From: a virus
Strand: one strand, 5' to 3'
Length of the DNA stretch: 27,631 bases
Virus record (IMG/VR): IMGVR_UViG_3300030339_000198
Location: 1 to 27,631 of that record
Shown here piece by piece: positions 1 to 7,606 of the stretch; the stretch's first letter is position 1; each line of letters opens with the position of its first letter. The position numbers were made by a program, and so were the translations under genes. The notes beneath the pieces were generated by a model. It was not told the origin of the DNA, ran no database searches, and worked only from the letters and a program-made list of their open reading frames with translations.

Positions 1-146
1 AGGAGGGATTATATCATTATTACTGAAAACCTCCACCTCAATAACTTAGGCTCTACTCTACTTGCTTCGTGTATATACTATTAATACATACCTTATTTTC
101 AACTAAGAATATTGTCTTAGTATATAGCTTTCGATAGTCGTTGAAG

Positions 147-180
147 AATAATTAAAAATTATAATCTTTAGAAATGTGTG
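147..180 (-). repeat. 3' arm of intron P6a stem (inverted repeat)
   Basis: Together with 971-1001 this forms a long inverted repeat bracketing the HNH ORF: a perfect 14-bp outer match (TTTAGAAATGTGTG against CACACATTTCTAAA) plus a further 11-bp match (AATAATTAAAA), separated by a small internal loop. It lies exactly between the Q and R core elements, where P6a is expected. Confidence 0.8.
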
Positions 181-937
181 TGTATCTATCTTTACTTCTT
201 ATTCTATTTAAAGTTCTATATAAACTTCCCTTCTTATTTTTATCTTGATTGTTTATATCAAATCCCATGTTTTTTAATATTTCCTTATTATTCATATTAG
301 TTTCCATATACTTGCATATAGTATGTGCTTCATTATCAGAGAATAGTTGATCATTTCTACTGGATTCTGGAATATTATATAGACATGATATAGATTTCCA
401 TATTTTCTTATTTTTAATTGAAGATATAATATCTTTCATCTTTTCATCATAACCTATTCCAGCAAAATTACATACATCTTTATAGTTCATTCTCTCTTGT
501 AAAGCTTGACATATTTTATGTACTGTATTGTTATCCAATTTAGCCCAATCATGTTCTTCTCCTTGTTTTCTTAACCCCATTCTATATGAATGTAAACCAT
601 TCTCACTATTATTACACCATTCTAGAACACATGTTTCATTAATTGTTTTTATACCAAGCATATGATTTACTTGATATGATTCAGGGTTTTCTATTGGATT
701 GAAACACATCATTACTAATCTATGAATAAGAAAATCTTGGAATCCGTTTATACATGCTAATTTTATTTTTTCATATCCTCTACCCACATTAGTCAAATTC
801 ATATTACACATACTAAATTCACTATAAACCTTCCCGTAATTACTCACTAAATAATATGGTTTTACATAAGGAATATAATCTGATACTCTTCTCCATTCTT
901 CTATTAATGGTGGTACTCTATACATAAATTGATTCAA
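152..937 (-). CDS. Intron-encoded NUMOD4/HNH homing endonuclease
   Basis: 261 aa. The N-terminus has a NUMOD4-type pattern (W15, then YYLVSNYGKVYS at about 28-39). An HNH_3-type nuclease core follows, with H72, the N91-H92 pair, LEW at 105-107, N113 and H116. The C-terminal 140 residues contain two similar helix-turn-helix-like stretches (about 130-160 and 200-230), probably for DNA recognition. The family makes a specific break in intronless alleles so the intron can spread. The start is a TTG at 935-937 with GAGGTG 7-8 nt upstream; an ATG four codons in is the alternative, but the paralogue at 4991-5782 has the same N-terminal length. The last codons (167-180) also form one arm of the intron's P6a stem, and the stop codon lies only 7 nt before the R element, so coding and ribozyme functions overlap. 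Confidence 0.93.
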   Translation of the reverse strand: MNQFMYRVPPLIEEWRRVSDYIPYVKPYYLVSNYGKVYSEFSMCNMNLTNVGRGYEKIKLACINGFQDFLIHRLVMMCFNPIENPESYQVNHMLGIKTINETCVLEWCNNSENGLHSYRMGLRKQGEEHDWAKLDNNTVHKICQALQERMNYKDVCNFAGIGYDEKMKDIISSIKNKKIWKSISCLYNIPESSRNDQLFSDNEAHTICKYMETNMNNKEILKNMGFDINNQDKNKKGSLYRTLNRIRSKDRYTHISKDYNF

Positions 938-970
938 ATTTTATCACCTCTTTTAGTTATTATTTTATTA

Positions 971-1001
971 CACACATTTCTAAATTAATATTTTAATTAT
1001 T
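971..1001 (-). repeat. 5' arm of intron P6a stem (inverted repeat)
   Basis: This is the partner of 147-180. It lies immediately downstream (in transcription) of the Q element and upstream of the HNH ribosome binding site, so the ORF sits in the loop closed by this stem. Confidence 0.8.
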
Positions 1002-1203
1002 CCTGCTGATTATTCCTTGTTAATATTCCTTAGCACTTTAGATTCCCTAAAGCTTTTATTTCAGCTTAGAACAGGTCTATATATTGTTTCTACTTTCGTA
1101 ACCATTTCTCTATTAGATTATGGTTTATAGACTTTTGTGAACTTCCCAGCAATTAAGAGAGTTATTCGACACTATATTACTATAGTGAAGTCCCAACACA
1201 TTT

Positions 1204-2370
1204 AGGATTCCTGTTTAGCAAAACTTTCGTTCCATTATCGACTCTAATAATATCTCTAATGATTTTTACTAGTCTTTGATCCACAACCATTTGTCCATGC
1301 ATCCAAATACTATAAGCATCTGAATATGAAATGCTATACATCTTTTGTAATATGTTTACAATACGTTGTTGTAACAATTCAACCATTGCTTGGTATGGTA
1401 GTATACATTCATCTACTCTAAGTCTCCAGTTACTAATAATTACATCTCTATTAGAAAAAGAAGATCTACCACCAAAGCATTGTCTTAGTTGTCCTTTCTT
1501 AGAAGATAATATGTTTTCAATCTCTCCATATAATTCTTGATATTTTAAACACAAATCATATAGTAATTGATTTTTTGTTTTCTTACCGTAAGAACTCCTT
1601 ATGTACTTGTCGTTTAATAAAGTAACTAATTTAGTCATCATATGATACTGAGCATTAGAACTTTCGAATATAAATTTGTCAGACGTCGTTTCGGTAGGTC
1701 TGAGGAGACTAGAGAACACGGCAATAGATTGTGTAAATACTTTATCTCTATTCTTCATGATGTGGTCATATTTTTCTTTCTTCTTAGGAGTATAATAGAA
1801 CTGCATGATCTCGTCAAATTTCTCTTTAAAATCTATTAACCCTAAACCAAAATATCTTTCTTCTTTCTTTTCCTTATCTGGTTGATATTCTACAATTATT
1901 TTATGCCCATTTTGATCTTTCTTCTCTTCATATCCTATAATCTTTTCAAATTTCTTAGGAGAAATATATGATGCTATTGCTTTAAATAGATTAGGATGTA
2001 TAATCCAATAATTTTGAACAGTCATCCAACCAAATATATTTAAATTATCATCTACATATTTTACTTTAGTCCCACAATCTGGACATATAGCTCCGTTATG
2101 AATTCTTTGATTAACATTACCACATGTACATTTGTATCTATTATCAAACGCATTTATATCTCCTAGACCTTGTCCAAATTTAGTAGAGAAAATACCTGAT
2201 GGATTCTTCAGATCTTTCTTGAATGAACTTTGAATTCCACTAAGAACAAAACCATCCTCATATAATATATTATATTTCTTGTCCTCATCCATATTAATAA
2301 CTTCTAGTGTGGGTTCATATGTAAAATTCGGATTATTAGGATACGAGCATTTTACCTCAAAATTTCCCAT
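1204..2370 (-). CDS. RNA polymerase beta-prime N-terminal part, exon 1 (interrupted by group I intron)
   Basis: 389 codons of exon (the unspliced frame reads on 7 more residues to a stop at 1180). It is the N-terminal portion of a phage multisubunit RNAP beta-prime. The zinc-binding domain is C81, C83, C96, C99 (pattern CxCG-x12-CxxCG). The switch/lid region matches GRSSFSNRDVII at 301-312, the counterpart of bacterial GRRVDYSGRSVIV. The exon ends at VLLNRNP (383-389), the counterpart of VLLNRAP just before the metal-binding NADFDGD loop. That catalytic loop is therefore not in this window and must lie in exon 2. An ATG start is preceded by GGAGGGAG. A class 1 promoter at 2448-2464 and a terminator for the upstream gene separate it from 2558-3160. 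Cellular beta-prime is a single chain; splitting into N and C genes is typical of phiKZ/AR9-like phages. Confidence 0.92.
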
Positions 2371-2447
2371 TTATATTTTTCTCCCTCCAGTATAAAGTAT
2401 ATTTTATTTAATAAAACTATCACAATACAATCATCCCCTCTCAATAT

Positions 2448-2464
2448 TATAATATATAATTATA
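2448..2464 (-). promoter_or_regulatory. Class 1 (early-type) promoter element
   Basis: Minus-strand TATAATTATATATTATA. One of eight near-identical copies in the window. It lies between the terminator of the upstream unit and the RNAP beta-prime exon, 78 nt before its ATG, the longest spacing of the set. Confidence 0.65.
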
Positions 2465-2470
2465 ACGGAT

Positions 2471-2502
2471 ATTAAAAAATAAAGAGGTTTTTACACCTCT
2501 TT
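2471..2502 (-). terminator. Rho-independent terminator after 2558-3160
   Basis: Minus strand AAAGAGGTGTAAAAACCTCTTT (written in two parts: AAAGAGGTG and CCTCTTT arms) followed by ATTTTTTAAT. The stem is 7 bp. Confidence 0.85.
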
Positions 2503-2557
2503 ATAAATAATAAATTATATATAGAAAACCTCTCAACATTATATAGTTTGTGTATAT

Positions 2558-3160
2558 TTATTTTTCTATAAATTCTACTAATAAATGAGGTTCATCATAT
2601 ATTGATTCATTACCTGAATCTTTATATGATACTATGATTTTATAACCTTCTTTAATATCATCAAATTCAAAACTTGTACCAGTACAATCTATATCTGTAG
2701 AAATTCCTATTTTATTAATTGAGTGTAAATAATAAATTTCGCTATCTGTGAATACACATTTAGTTATTCCAAAATCAACAATTATATTATTAGTACAAAT
2801 ATTACCCATATTGATTTCTTCTGATAATGTTATAAGTTCTTTTAATCTTTCTATTTCATTTATTTTTTCTTTTATACCAGATATTATTTCTTCTTTATTT
2901 ATCTCTTGCAAATTACCTAATTTATGATGTTTCATTACAATAGATTCATTGTCACCAAAACAATGTTGATCTAAAATATAAGGTCCTTCTATTTTACATT
3001 CATTCACTTCTCTTATTAATTTTTGACCATTATCAAAATCTAATTCAAATTTAATTATATCAGATATTGTCACGGGTTTAATTATATAAACCATAAACTC
3101 AAATAATCTACAATATTTTCCCTCTTCATTTATATACCAAATATGTCCTTTTTTATCCAT
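2558..3160 (-). CDS. Hypothetical protein (200 aa), third gene of MBL operon
   Basis: I do not recognise the family. It is a soluble, acidic protein with a mid-protein helical stretch (about 100-120, EEIISGIKEKINEIERLKEL) that could be a short coiled coil between two beta-rich halves. There is no signal peptide or membrane segment. The ATG has AGGAGG about 8 nt upstream. It is the last gene of a three-gene unit (4889, 3488, 3160) driven by a class 1 promoter and closed by a terminator at 2471-2502. An early, co-expressed takeover or counter-defence role is possible from context only. Confidence 0.75.
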   Translation of the reverse strand: MDKKGHIWYINEEGKYCRLFEFMVYIIKPVTISDIIKFELDFDNGQKLIREVNECKIEGPYILDQHCFGDNESIVMKHHKLGNLQEINKEEIISGIKEKINEIERLKELITLSEEINMGNICTNNIIVDFGITKCVFTDSEIYYLHSINKIGISTDIDCTGTSFEFDDIKEGYKIIVSYKDSGNESIYDEPHLLVEFIEK

Positions 3161-3185
3161 TTATAATTCCTCCTAATTTATTGAT

Positions 3186-3488
3186 TCATACCAAGGGGTC
3201 AGCCTTAGTATTATCAGAATTTGGTATATACATACCAGTGCAACAAAAAGAAATACGGCAAGATTTATTATTTTTATTAAGAGTATGATATCCTTCTAAA
3301 CCTCCATCTCTGTCACATATTCCCGTTATTTTAGTTTCAATAAATACATCACAATTTGAAATGAATTTTAATATTTCTTCTTCACTATCATGATTAATTA
3401 ACTTTTTAACTACTTTAATAGAATTTTTAAATCCAAGAACTACTCTTAAGGATCTGGCTGCTCTAGGGATAGCTTTTTTATTAGTCAC
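3186..3488 (-). CDS. Hypothetical small protein (100 aa), second gene of MBL operon
   Basis: Not recognised. It has a basic N-terminus (KKAIPRAARSLR), a helical middle, and a C-terminal half with five cysteines (C46, C58, C77, C82, C83), too irregular to call a zinc site. It starts with GTG at 3486-3488, supported by TAAGGAGG 8 nt upstream. It sits 12 nt after the MBL gene and 25 nt before the 200-aa gene, so all three are probably cotranscribed and may act together. Confidence 0.7.
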   Translation of the reverse strand: MTNKKAIPRAARSLRVVLGFKNSIKVVKKLINHDSEEEILKFISNCDVFIETKITGICDRDGGLEGYHTLNKNNKSCRISFCCTGMYIPNSDNTKADPLV

Positions 3489-3500
3489 ATTATTTCCTCC

Positions 3501-4889
3501 TTATTTTTTATAGAATAAATTTATATCACCAAATCCACTTTCTTTAGCAATCTTATCTAACTCTTCTTTATTATCTAAATGTACAAAGAAAACTCTATCT
3601 TTATTTTTGGTTATAACACTTTTAATTTTATTAAAATTGGTATGTGGACATCCCGCAAAATCTTCAAAATAAACATCATGAAATAAATATACATTTTCAC
3701 TTCCTAATCTATTACATTCAGATCTAAAGATACTATGTATTTCTGGATGTACATCACAAGTATCCCATACAAATATAAAAGTTTTATCAGAACGATTTAT
3801 TATATATCCATACGAATACCAATCATTATATATATTATGTACTAATTTTATAGTATTTATTTTGAATTTAACAGCACTATTAGTAGACGTTACACAATAT
3901 CCTTTTTCACCTCTTATTGGTGAAGAATGAAAATCCGTACTATATAATTCTTCTCCAATTAAATGATCATTTAGCATATCTCTCATTTTTGATTGTTCAG
4001 GATATATTATTTCAGGTATTATCTTTTTAGTATGATAACAATATTCTATTAGGGTAGGTAATGAACCTGTATGATCTGAATGCATGTGTGTTATTAATAT
4101 ATTAACGTGTTTTATATAATCATATTTATTCAATATTTTCTTTACTTTAGGAAATACATCACTACCACAATCAATTAATATTAATGTATCTAGCTCTATA
4201 AAATAACAAGAAGTATTACCTAAGTCTGTATTAAATGCCGAACCTATCCCTAAGAATTCTGGGACTTTCATTGTTATAAAAGAACTTTCTTCTTTTTCTT
4301 CAGAAATGTCAGATTCATTCTTAGTTTGAATAAATCCCCTAGCTTTAATATCGTCTTTTAAATTCATTTTGTTACATTCTTGATCTATATCGAGTTCTTT
4401 CATTTGTTTATAATTTTGATCAGAATCCAGATATGCATTTCCCCATACTTCAGGAAACATAAGAGGAGTCATAGATTTCATCTCTTCTAATCCTATATCA
4501 ATAGTTTCTGTAAACATATAAACCGTAATATGACGATTTAATGATATATAGTTTTGATATTCAGCACCTTTACTTAAATCAGTAAAAACTCGTACTAAAG
4601 GTTTTCCATCCAATGAAAATAATACTACATGTAATTGGTTTTCTTCAGTAGGTTCTGGATGTGAATCTTTCCATACTTTTATAAAATTATTATCGGTGTA
4701 TTTTATTTCGTTCGATCCTCTATCAAGAGTTTCTGTAAACATACCTTTTGTGAATATATTAGTCTTTAATGATATAAATTTAACATAATCAGAACATTTG
4801 TCTAGGTCTGTAAAAACTCTTACCGTAGGTAATCCATTCTGATCAAATACTACAATATGTACTTGGTTTTCTTTGATTTTCTCTTCCAT
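3501..4889 (-). CDS. MBL-fold metallohydrolase with duplicated N-terminal domain
   Basis: 462 aa. The C-terminal 250 residues are a metallo-beta-lactamase fold: LGIGSAF (213-219), the dinuclear zinc motif H268-x-H270-x-D272-H273 (THMHSDH), then H351, D376 (FVWDT) and H437 (FFVHLD). The full set of RNase Z/phosphodiesterase-type metal ligands is present, so it is probably active. The N-terminus has two copies of a ~70-residue module (7-75 and 83-150), each starting ENQ(V/L)H(I/V)V and carrying VRVFTDL and MFTET; I do not recognise this module. An acidic linker (about 150-205) follows. MBL phosphodiesterases are known as phage anti-Pycsar proteins (Apyc1), and tRNase Z is another relative; the substrate here is unknown. 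It is the first gene after a class 1 promoter, with an AAGGAG site before the ATG. Confidence 0.85.
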   Translation of the reverse strand: MEEKIKENQVHIVVFDQNGLPTVRVFTDLDKCSDYVKFISLKTNIFTKGMFTETLDRGSNEIKYTDNNFIKVWKDSHPEPTEENQLHVVLFSLDGKPLVRVFTDLSKGAEYQNYISLNRHITVYMFTETIDIGLEEMKSMTPLMFPEVWGNAYLDSDQNYKQMKELDIDQECNKMNLKDDIKARGFIQTKNESDISEEKEESSFITMKVPEFLGIGSAFNTDLGNTSCYFIELDTLILIDCGSDVFPKVKKILNKYDYIKHVNILITHMHSDHTGSLPTLIEYCYHTKKIIPEIIYPEQSKMRDMLNDHLIGEELYSTDFHSSPIRGEKGYCVTSTNSAVKFKINTIKLVHNIYNDWYSYGYIINRSDKTFIFVWDTCDVHPEIHSIFRSECNRLGSENVYLFHDVYFEDFAGCPHTNFNKIKSVITKNKDRVFFVHLDNKEELDKIAKESGFGDINLFYKK

Positions 4890-4928
4890 TTATAAACATC
4901 TCCTTAAAATTTGATTTATATACACTTA

Positions 4929-4945
4929 TATAATATATAGTTGTA
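4929..4945 (-). promoter_or_regulatory. Class 1 (early-type) promoter element
   Basis: Minus-strand TACAACTATATATTATA, 40 nt before the ATG of the MBL gene and just after the terminator of the HNH gene. Confidence 0.65.
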
Positions 4946-4958
4946 GGAGATGTTATTC

Positions 4959-4990
4959 GTTAAAATATAGAGAGGGATAATCCCTCTCTA
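4959..4990 (-). terminator. Terminator after free-standing HNH gene
   Basis: Stem arms TAGAGAGGG and CCCTCTCTA at 4968-4990, starting right at the HNH stop codon, then a T-rich tail (TATTTTAA). Confidence 0.85.
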
Positions 4991-5782
4991 TCATCCTCTT
5001 GAAGATTTAGCACCATTTCTAATAGCATTCATATCATTATTTAATTTATTTATAACTTCTGATGGTATGTTTTCTAAATCATAATTCATAGATTTTAAAA
5101 TGTTATTATTATCCAATCCGTCAGAGATATGATTTAATATAATTTCTATTTGATTATCATTAAAAATTTGATAATGAGGTTTACTGATATCAAAATTATA
5201 TTGTAAGGATATATCAGACCAACTACGATTATGTTTAATTGAACTAAGAATATCGCTTATACTTTTATCTACATCTCTATTCAACATAATTCTAGATATA
5301 TCTTTATACGGCATCCCTATTTGTAAGTATTTGCATATTTGATGGACTTGTTCATTTGTCAGAGTAGCATTATATTTAGTTTCACATTTAGAGACCAAAT
5401 TCATTCTCATTGCGTGATCCATATTTTCTCTATTAGTACAATATTCTAATACTTCTATTTCATTTATTGTTTTAATACCCAATACATGATTTACTTGATA
5501 TTTTTCTGGGTTTGGTATTGGGTCAAAACATAACTTTACTCCCCTATGAACAGAGAAATGTTTTTCTTCTCTATTACCAACATGAAATTCTGGTTTTAAT
5601 CTTAATTTTAACTCTTCATAACCTTTCTTACTTATTTTTGGTTTTAGATTTCTATTTGCAACTTCACTATATATTTTCCCTTTATTAGTTATTGTGTATA
5701 TATCTTGAATTTCTGGAAAATAATCAGCTATTCTTTCCGTTGATTCGGGTATTATTGGTATTCTAGTCATAAACGTTTTCAT
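4991..5782 (-). CDS. Free-standing NUMOD4/HNH homing endonuclease, paralogue of the intron-encoded one
   Basis: 263 aa, alignable along its whole length with the intron ORF at 152-937: the same MxxFMxR-P start, NUMOD4-like IYTITNKGKIYSE (28-40), HNH residues H79, N98-H99, N120 and H123, and the shared NPEKYQVNH-x-LGIKTINE block. The C-terminal half again contains helix-turn-helix-like repeats. It has its own terminator (4959-4990) and AGAGGTGATG before the ATG. It follows the beta-prime C-terminal gene after a terminator, and no group I core elements are visible around it, so I regard it as a free-standing homing endonuclease gene. It may target a nearby gene in related phages that lack it. 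Confidence 0.9.
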   Translation of the reverse strand: MKTFMTRIPIIPESTERIADYFPEIQDIYTITNKGKIYSEVANRNLKPKISKKGYEELKLRLKPEFHVGNREEKHFSVHRGVKLCFDPIPNPEKYQVNHVLGIKTINEIEVLEYCTNRENMDHAMRMNLVSKCETKYNATLTNEQVHQICKYLQIGMPYKDISRIMLNRDVDKSISDILSSIKHNRSWSDISLQYNFDISKPHYQIFNDNQIEIILNHISDGLDNNNILKSMNYDLENIPSEVINKLNNDMNAIRNGAKSSRG

Positions 5783-5797
5783 TTAAATCATCACCTC

Positions 5798-5809
5798 TAA
5801 CAGTATGTA
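5798..5809 (-). promoter_or_regulatory. Possible weak class 2 (late-type) promoter
   Basis: TACA-TACTGT-TA on the minus strand, 16 nt before the HNH start. It matches the AAC(A/T)-N6-TA pattern except at the first base; low confidence. Confidence 0.25.
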
Positions 5810-5820
5810 CGACCTATAGT

Positions 5821-5858
5821 AAAAAAATAAAATATAGAGAGGAATTATCCTCTCTATA
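5821..5858 (-). terminator. Terminator after RNAP beta-prime C-terminal gene
   Basis: Stem arms TATAGAGAGG and CCTCTCTATA at 5833-5858, followed on the minus strand by a T-tract (TTTATTTTTTT). Confidence 0.88.
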
Positions 5859-5866
5859 ATGAATAA

Positions 5867-7090
5867 TTAAAAATGTCCTGTAAAAGCTTTAAGTGGATTC
5901 ATCTCAGTAAATTTAATTGTAGAATCGTGGAAACCCTTCATCGTTTTTTGTTTTTGAGTTGCTGCTATAATAGATAAGGCTAGACCTATATTCTTAAATC
6001 CTAATCTAAAGAACATGTTTCCAGCACATTTATTACAATATCCATTTTTCGATTCACACATATTAGAGAATCTCATTTTAACAACTTTATTTATATATTT
6101 TTTCATATTTTTACTTGTCATTTCAATTAAATCTGGACCATCAATTATATAATTATACATATATTCTTCTACATTTTTATCCGTTAAGAAAACCTCAATA
6201 TATCTTTTAGTTAAACAATCAGATCCTCCGTCCATGAGTACGACATGTTGATACGCGGACGATATTTGCTTCTCTTTGTAACCTCCAAGTGCCGTTAAAC
6301 GGCTTCTACCATAAGGTCCACTAGCCAATGAATTAGACATAGGAGCATAGTCTTTTTTAGATATACCATTCATATAATTACTCATAATTATATTATATTC
6401 ACCAGTGTCTGGGTCTCTTGTAGCACCTTTACTAACAAACATGTTTTTAAAGTTATTACCAAAGCTTCCTCTTGCACCAGAATCAAATAAATCCATAGAC
6501 TCATCACCATCTAAATACACTCTCATGTAATCTAATACTTCTTGTTCCATTTGATCAGCAGCAAAAGGATCTTTAGCATCTATTCTCTCTTTATATTTCT
6601 TCTTATATAATTCATTTAATTTCTTAGCTGCTACTGTACCACAGGTTAACATTTTTTCACTCATGGTTGGAGAAATTATAGAAACAAATGGCATGAACTT
6701 TTCACATCTCATAAAAAAATAATCCATGTCATCTGTAGTAATATCATCTTCCATTAAAGCATAAGATAATCTGGAATTCATTTTACCAAACTCTTTACCA
6801 TTTATAGTTTTATTTATATAACCATCGAATACATGTGTAAATTTCTCTGATATAAAATGGATATTAAACATCCATAATCCAACAGTTGTTAAGAAAGGTT
6901 TTTTATTCTTCCAAGGAGATTCACCATAAGCATCCTTAGGAATCATTATTTCATCATAAGGATTAAATCTTGCTTTACCATTAAACTCTCCAAACATTTT
7001 TATTACTGTTGATTTAGTAACATCAGAAGGTTTAAGATTTAATATATATTTTACATCTTCTTCTTTATCAATCATTTTAGGATATCTCAA
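5867..7090 (-). CDS. RNA polymerase beta-prime C-terminal part
   Basis: 407 aa, the C-terminal half of a split phage RNAP beta-prime. Visible landmarks in order: PFLTTVGLWMFN (65-76, like TTVGR-xxFN), DSGARGSFGNNFKNMF (203-218, like DSGARGS in bacterial beta-prime), a trigger-loop region with NGISKKDYAPMSN (241-253), the second zinc site C292, C345, C352, C355, and SIIAATQKQKTMKGFH (373-388), the counterpart of [21 protein letters not shown]. The protein ends soon after that, as expected for phiKZ-like enzymes. The start is TTG at 7088-7090, with AAGGAGG 8 nt upstream. It is transcribed before the N-terminal gene and separated from it by the HNH and MBL units. No class 1 or 2 promoter is obvious in the 27 nt after the previous terminator, so readthrough is possible. 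Confidence 0.93.
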   Translation of the reverse strand: MRYPKMIDKEEDVKYILNLKPSDVTKSTVIKMFGEFNGKARFNPYDEIMIPKDAYGESPWKNKKPFLTTVGLWMFNIHFISEKFTHVFDGYINKTINGKEFGKMNSRLSYALMEDDITTDDMDYFFMRCEKFMPFVSIISPTMSEKMLTCGTVAAKKLNELYKKKYKERIDAKDPFAADQMEQEVLDYMRVYLDGDESMDLFDSGARGSFGNNFKNMFVSKGATRDPDTGEYNIIMSNYMNGISKKDYAPMSNSLASGPYGRSRLTALGGYKEKQISSAYQHVVLMDGGSDCLTKRYIEVFLTDKNVEEYMYNYIIDGPDLIEMTSKNMKKYINKVVKMRFSNMCESKNGYCNKCAGNMFFRLGFKNIGLALSIIAATQKQKTMKGFHDSTIKFTEMNPLKAFTGHF

Positions 7091-7110
7091 TTATAATACC
7101 TCCTTTCAGA

Positions 7111-7141
7111 AAAAAATAAAGAGCTACCTAAATAACTCTTT
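7111..7141 (-). terminator. Terminator after 7152-7535
   Basis: AAAGAG and CTCTTT arms (7118-7141) with a longer, imperfect loop, then ATTTTTTT. Weaker than the others. Confidence 0.65.
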
Positions 7142-7151
7142 ATGTTTAAAA

Positions 7152-7535
7152 TCACCTACATATTTCAGCATATTTCATTATATAATTAGAAACTAAACTA
7201 TATAATTCTTCATAACCATCTTCTTGTATATCAAGCATTTTTCCATATACATATGATTTGTCTTTTAAAGCTAAATTTACATTAATCTCTATCTCATATA
7301 ATATATATGCTTTATTATCTATAATCTGACATACTTTATGTAAATGTTTTTCATTCATTATATTTATATGATCAAATATAATACATATTCCATTTAAATT
7401 ATCTTTTTCTAAAGTCCATATAGGTTTTCTTAAAAAATTATTATTTAATTTTACTAATATATAAGGTATATCAACATTATTTATATTATTATATACTAAT
7501 ACTTTTAAATCACCTTCATATAATTTCTTTTCCAT
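7152..7535 (-). CDS. Hypothetical protein (127 aa)
   Basis: Not recognised. It is predicted to be a small soluble alternation of beta strands (KVLVYNNIN, PYILVKLNN, GICIIFDHI, YILYEIEIN) ending in a helix. The ATG follows AAAGAAGG. It has its own class 1 promoter 38 nt upstream, inside the short gap after the virion-protein genes, and a terminator before the RNAP beta-prime C-terminal gene. It may be expressed early and supply readthrough transcription into RNAP. Confidence 0.7.
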   Translation of the reverse strand: MEKKLYEGDLKVLVYNNINNVDIPYILVKLNNNFLRKPIWTLEKDNLNGICIIFDHINIMNEKHLHKVCQIIDNKAYILYEIEINVNLALKDKSYVYGKMLDIQEDGYEELYSLVSNYIMKYAEICR

Positions 7536-7572
7536 TTATATTACCTTCTTTCAAATTATTAATTATGTATTC

Positions 7573-7589
7573 ATTAATATATAATCATA
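7573..7589 (-). promoter_or_regulatory. Class 1 (early-type) promoter element, diverged
   Basis: Minus-strand TATGATTATATATTAAT, 38 nt before the ATG of 7152-7535. It differs from the consensus at two or three positions. Confidence 0.5.
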
Positions 7590-7606
7590 ATTTGTATTAG
7601 ATAATA

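Larger units (their letters stand above)
1..1203 (-). ncRNA. Group I self-splicing intron (3' end beyond window) in RNAP beta-prime
   Basis: The coding sequence before it breaks off just after the conserved NRNP residues. A P1 helix can be drawn: UCCUAA (1202-1207) pairs with UUGGGA (1191-1196), putting a U.G wobble at the splice site, so exon 1 ends at 1204 and the intron begins at 1203. A P2-like hairpin lies at 1170-1187 (7 bp, 4-nt loop). The conserved P element (TTGCTGGGAA on the minus strand, 1143-1153) and Q element (AATCAGCAGG, 1001-1010) can pair as P4. The R element (TTCAACGACTATCG) is at 132-145. The HNH ORF lies between Q and R, in a P6a loop. No convincing S element is visible; GATATAATCC at 3-12 is a weak match, so the 3' splice site is probably outside. 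I infer subgroup IA from the overall look only. Confidence 0.85.

Noticed and set aside
3-12. GATATAATCC as the intron S element
   Set aside because: It pairs with the R-side GACTA only with a mismatch; the true S is probably beyond the window edge.
4991-5782. A second group I intron carrying the free-standing HNH gene
   Set aside because: No P/Q/R elements are visible around it, it has its own terminator, and the beta-prime C-terminal gene before it ends naturally with a terminator.
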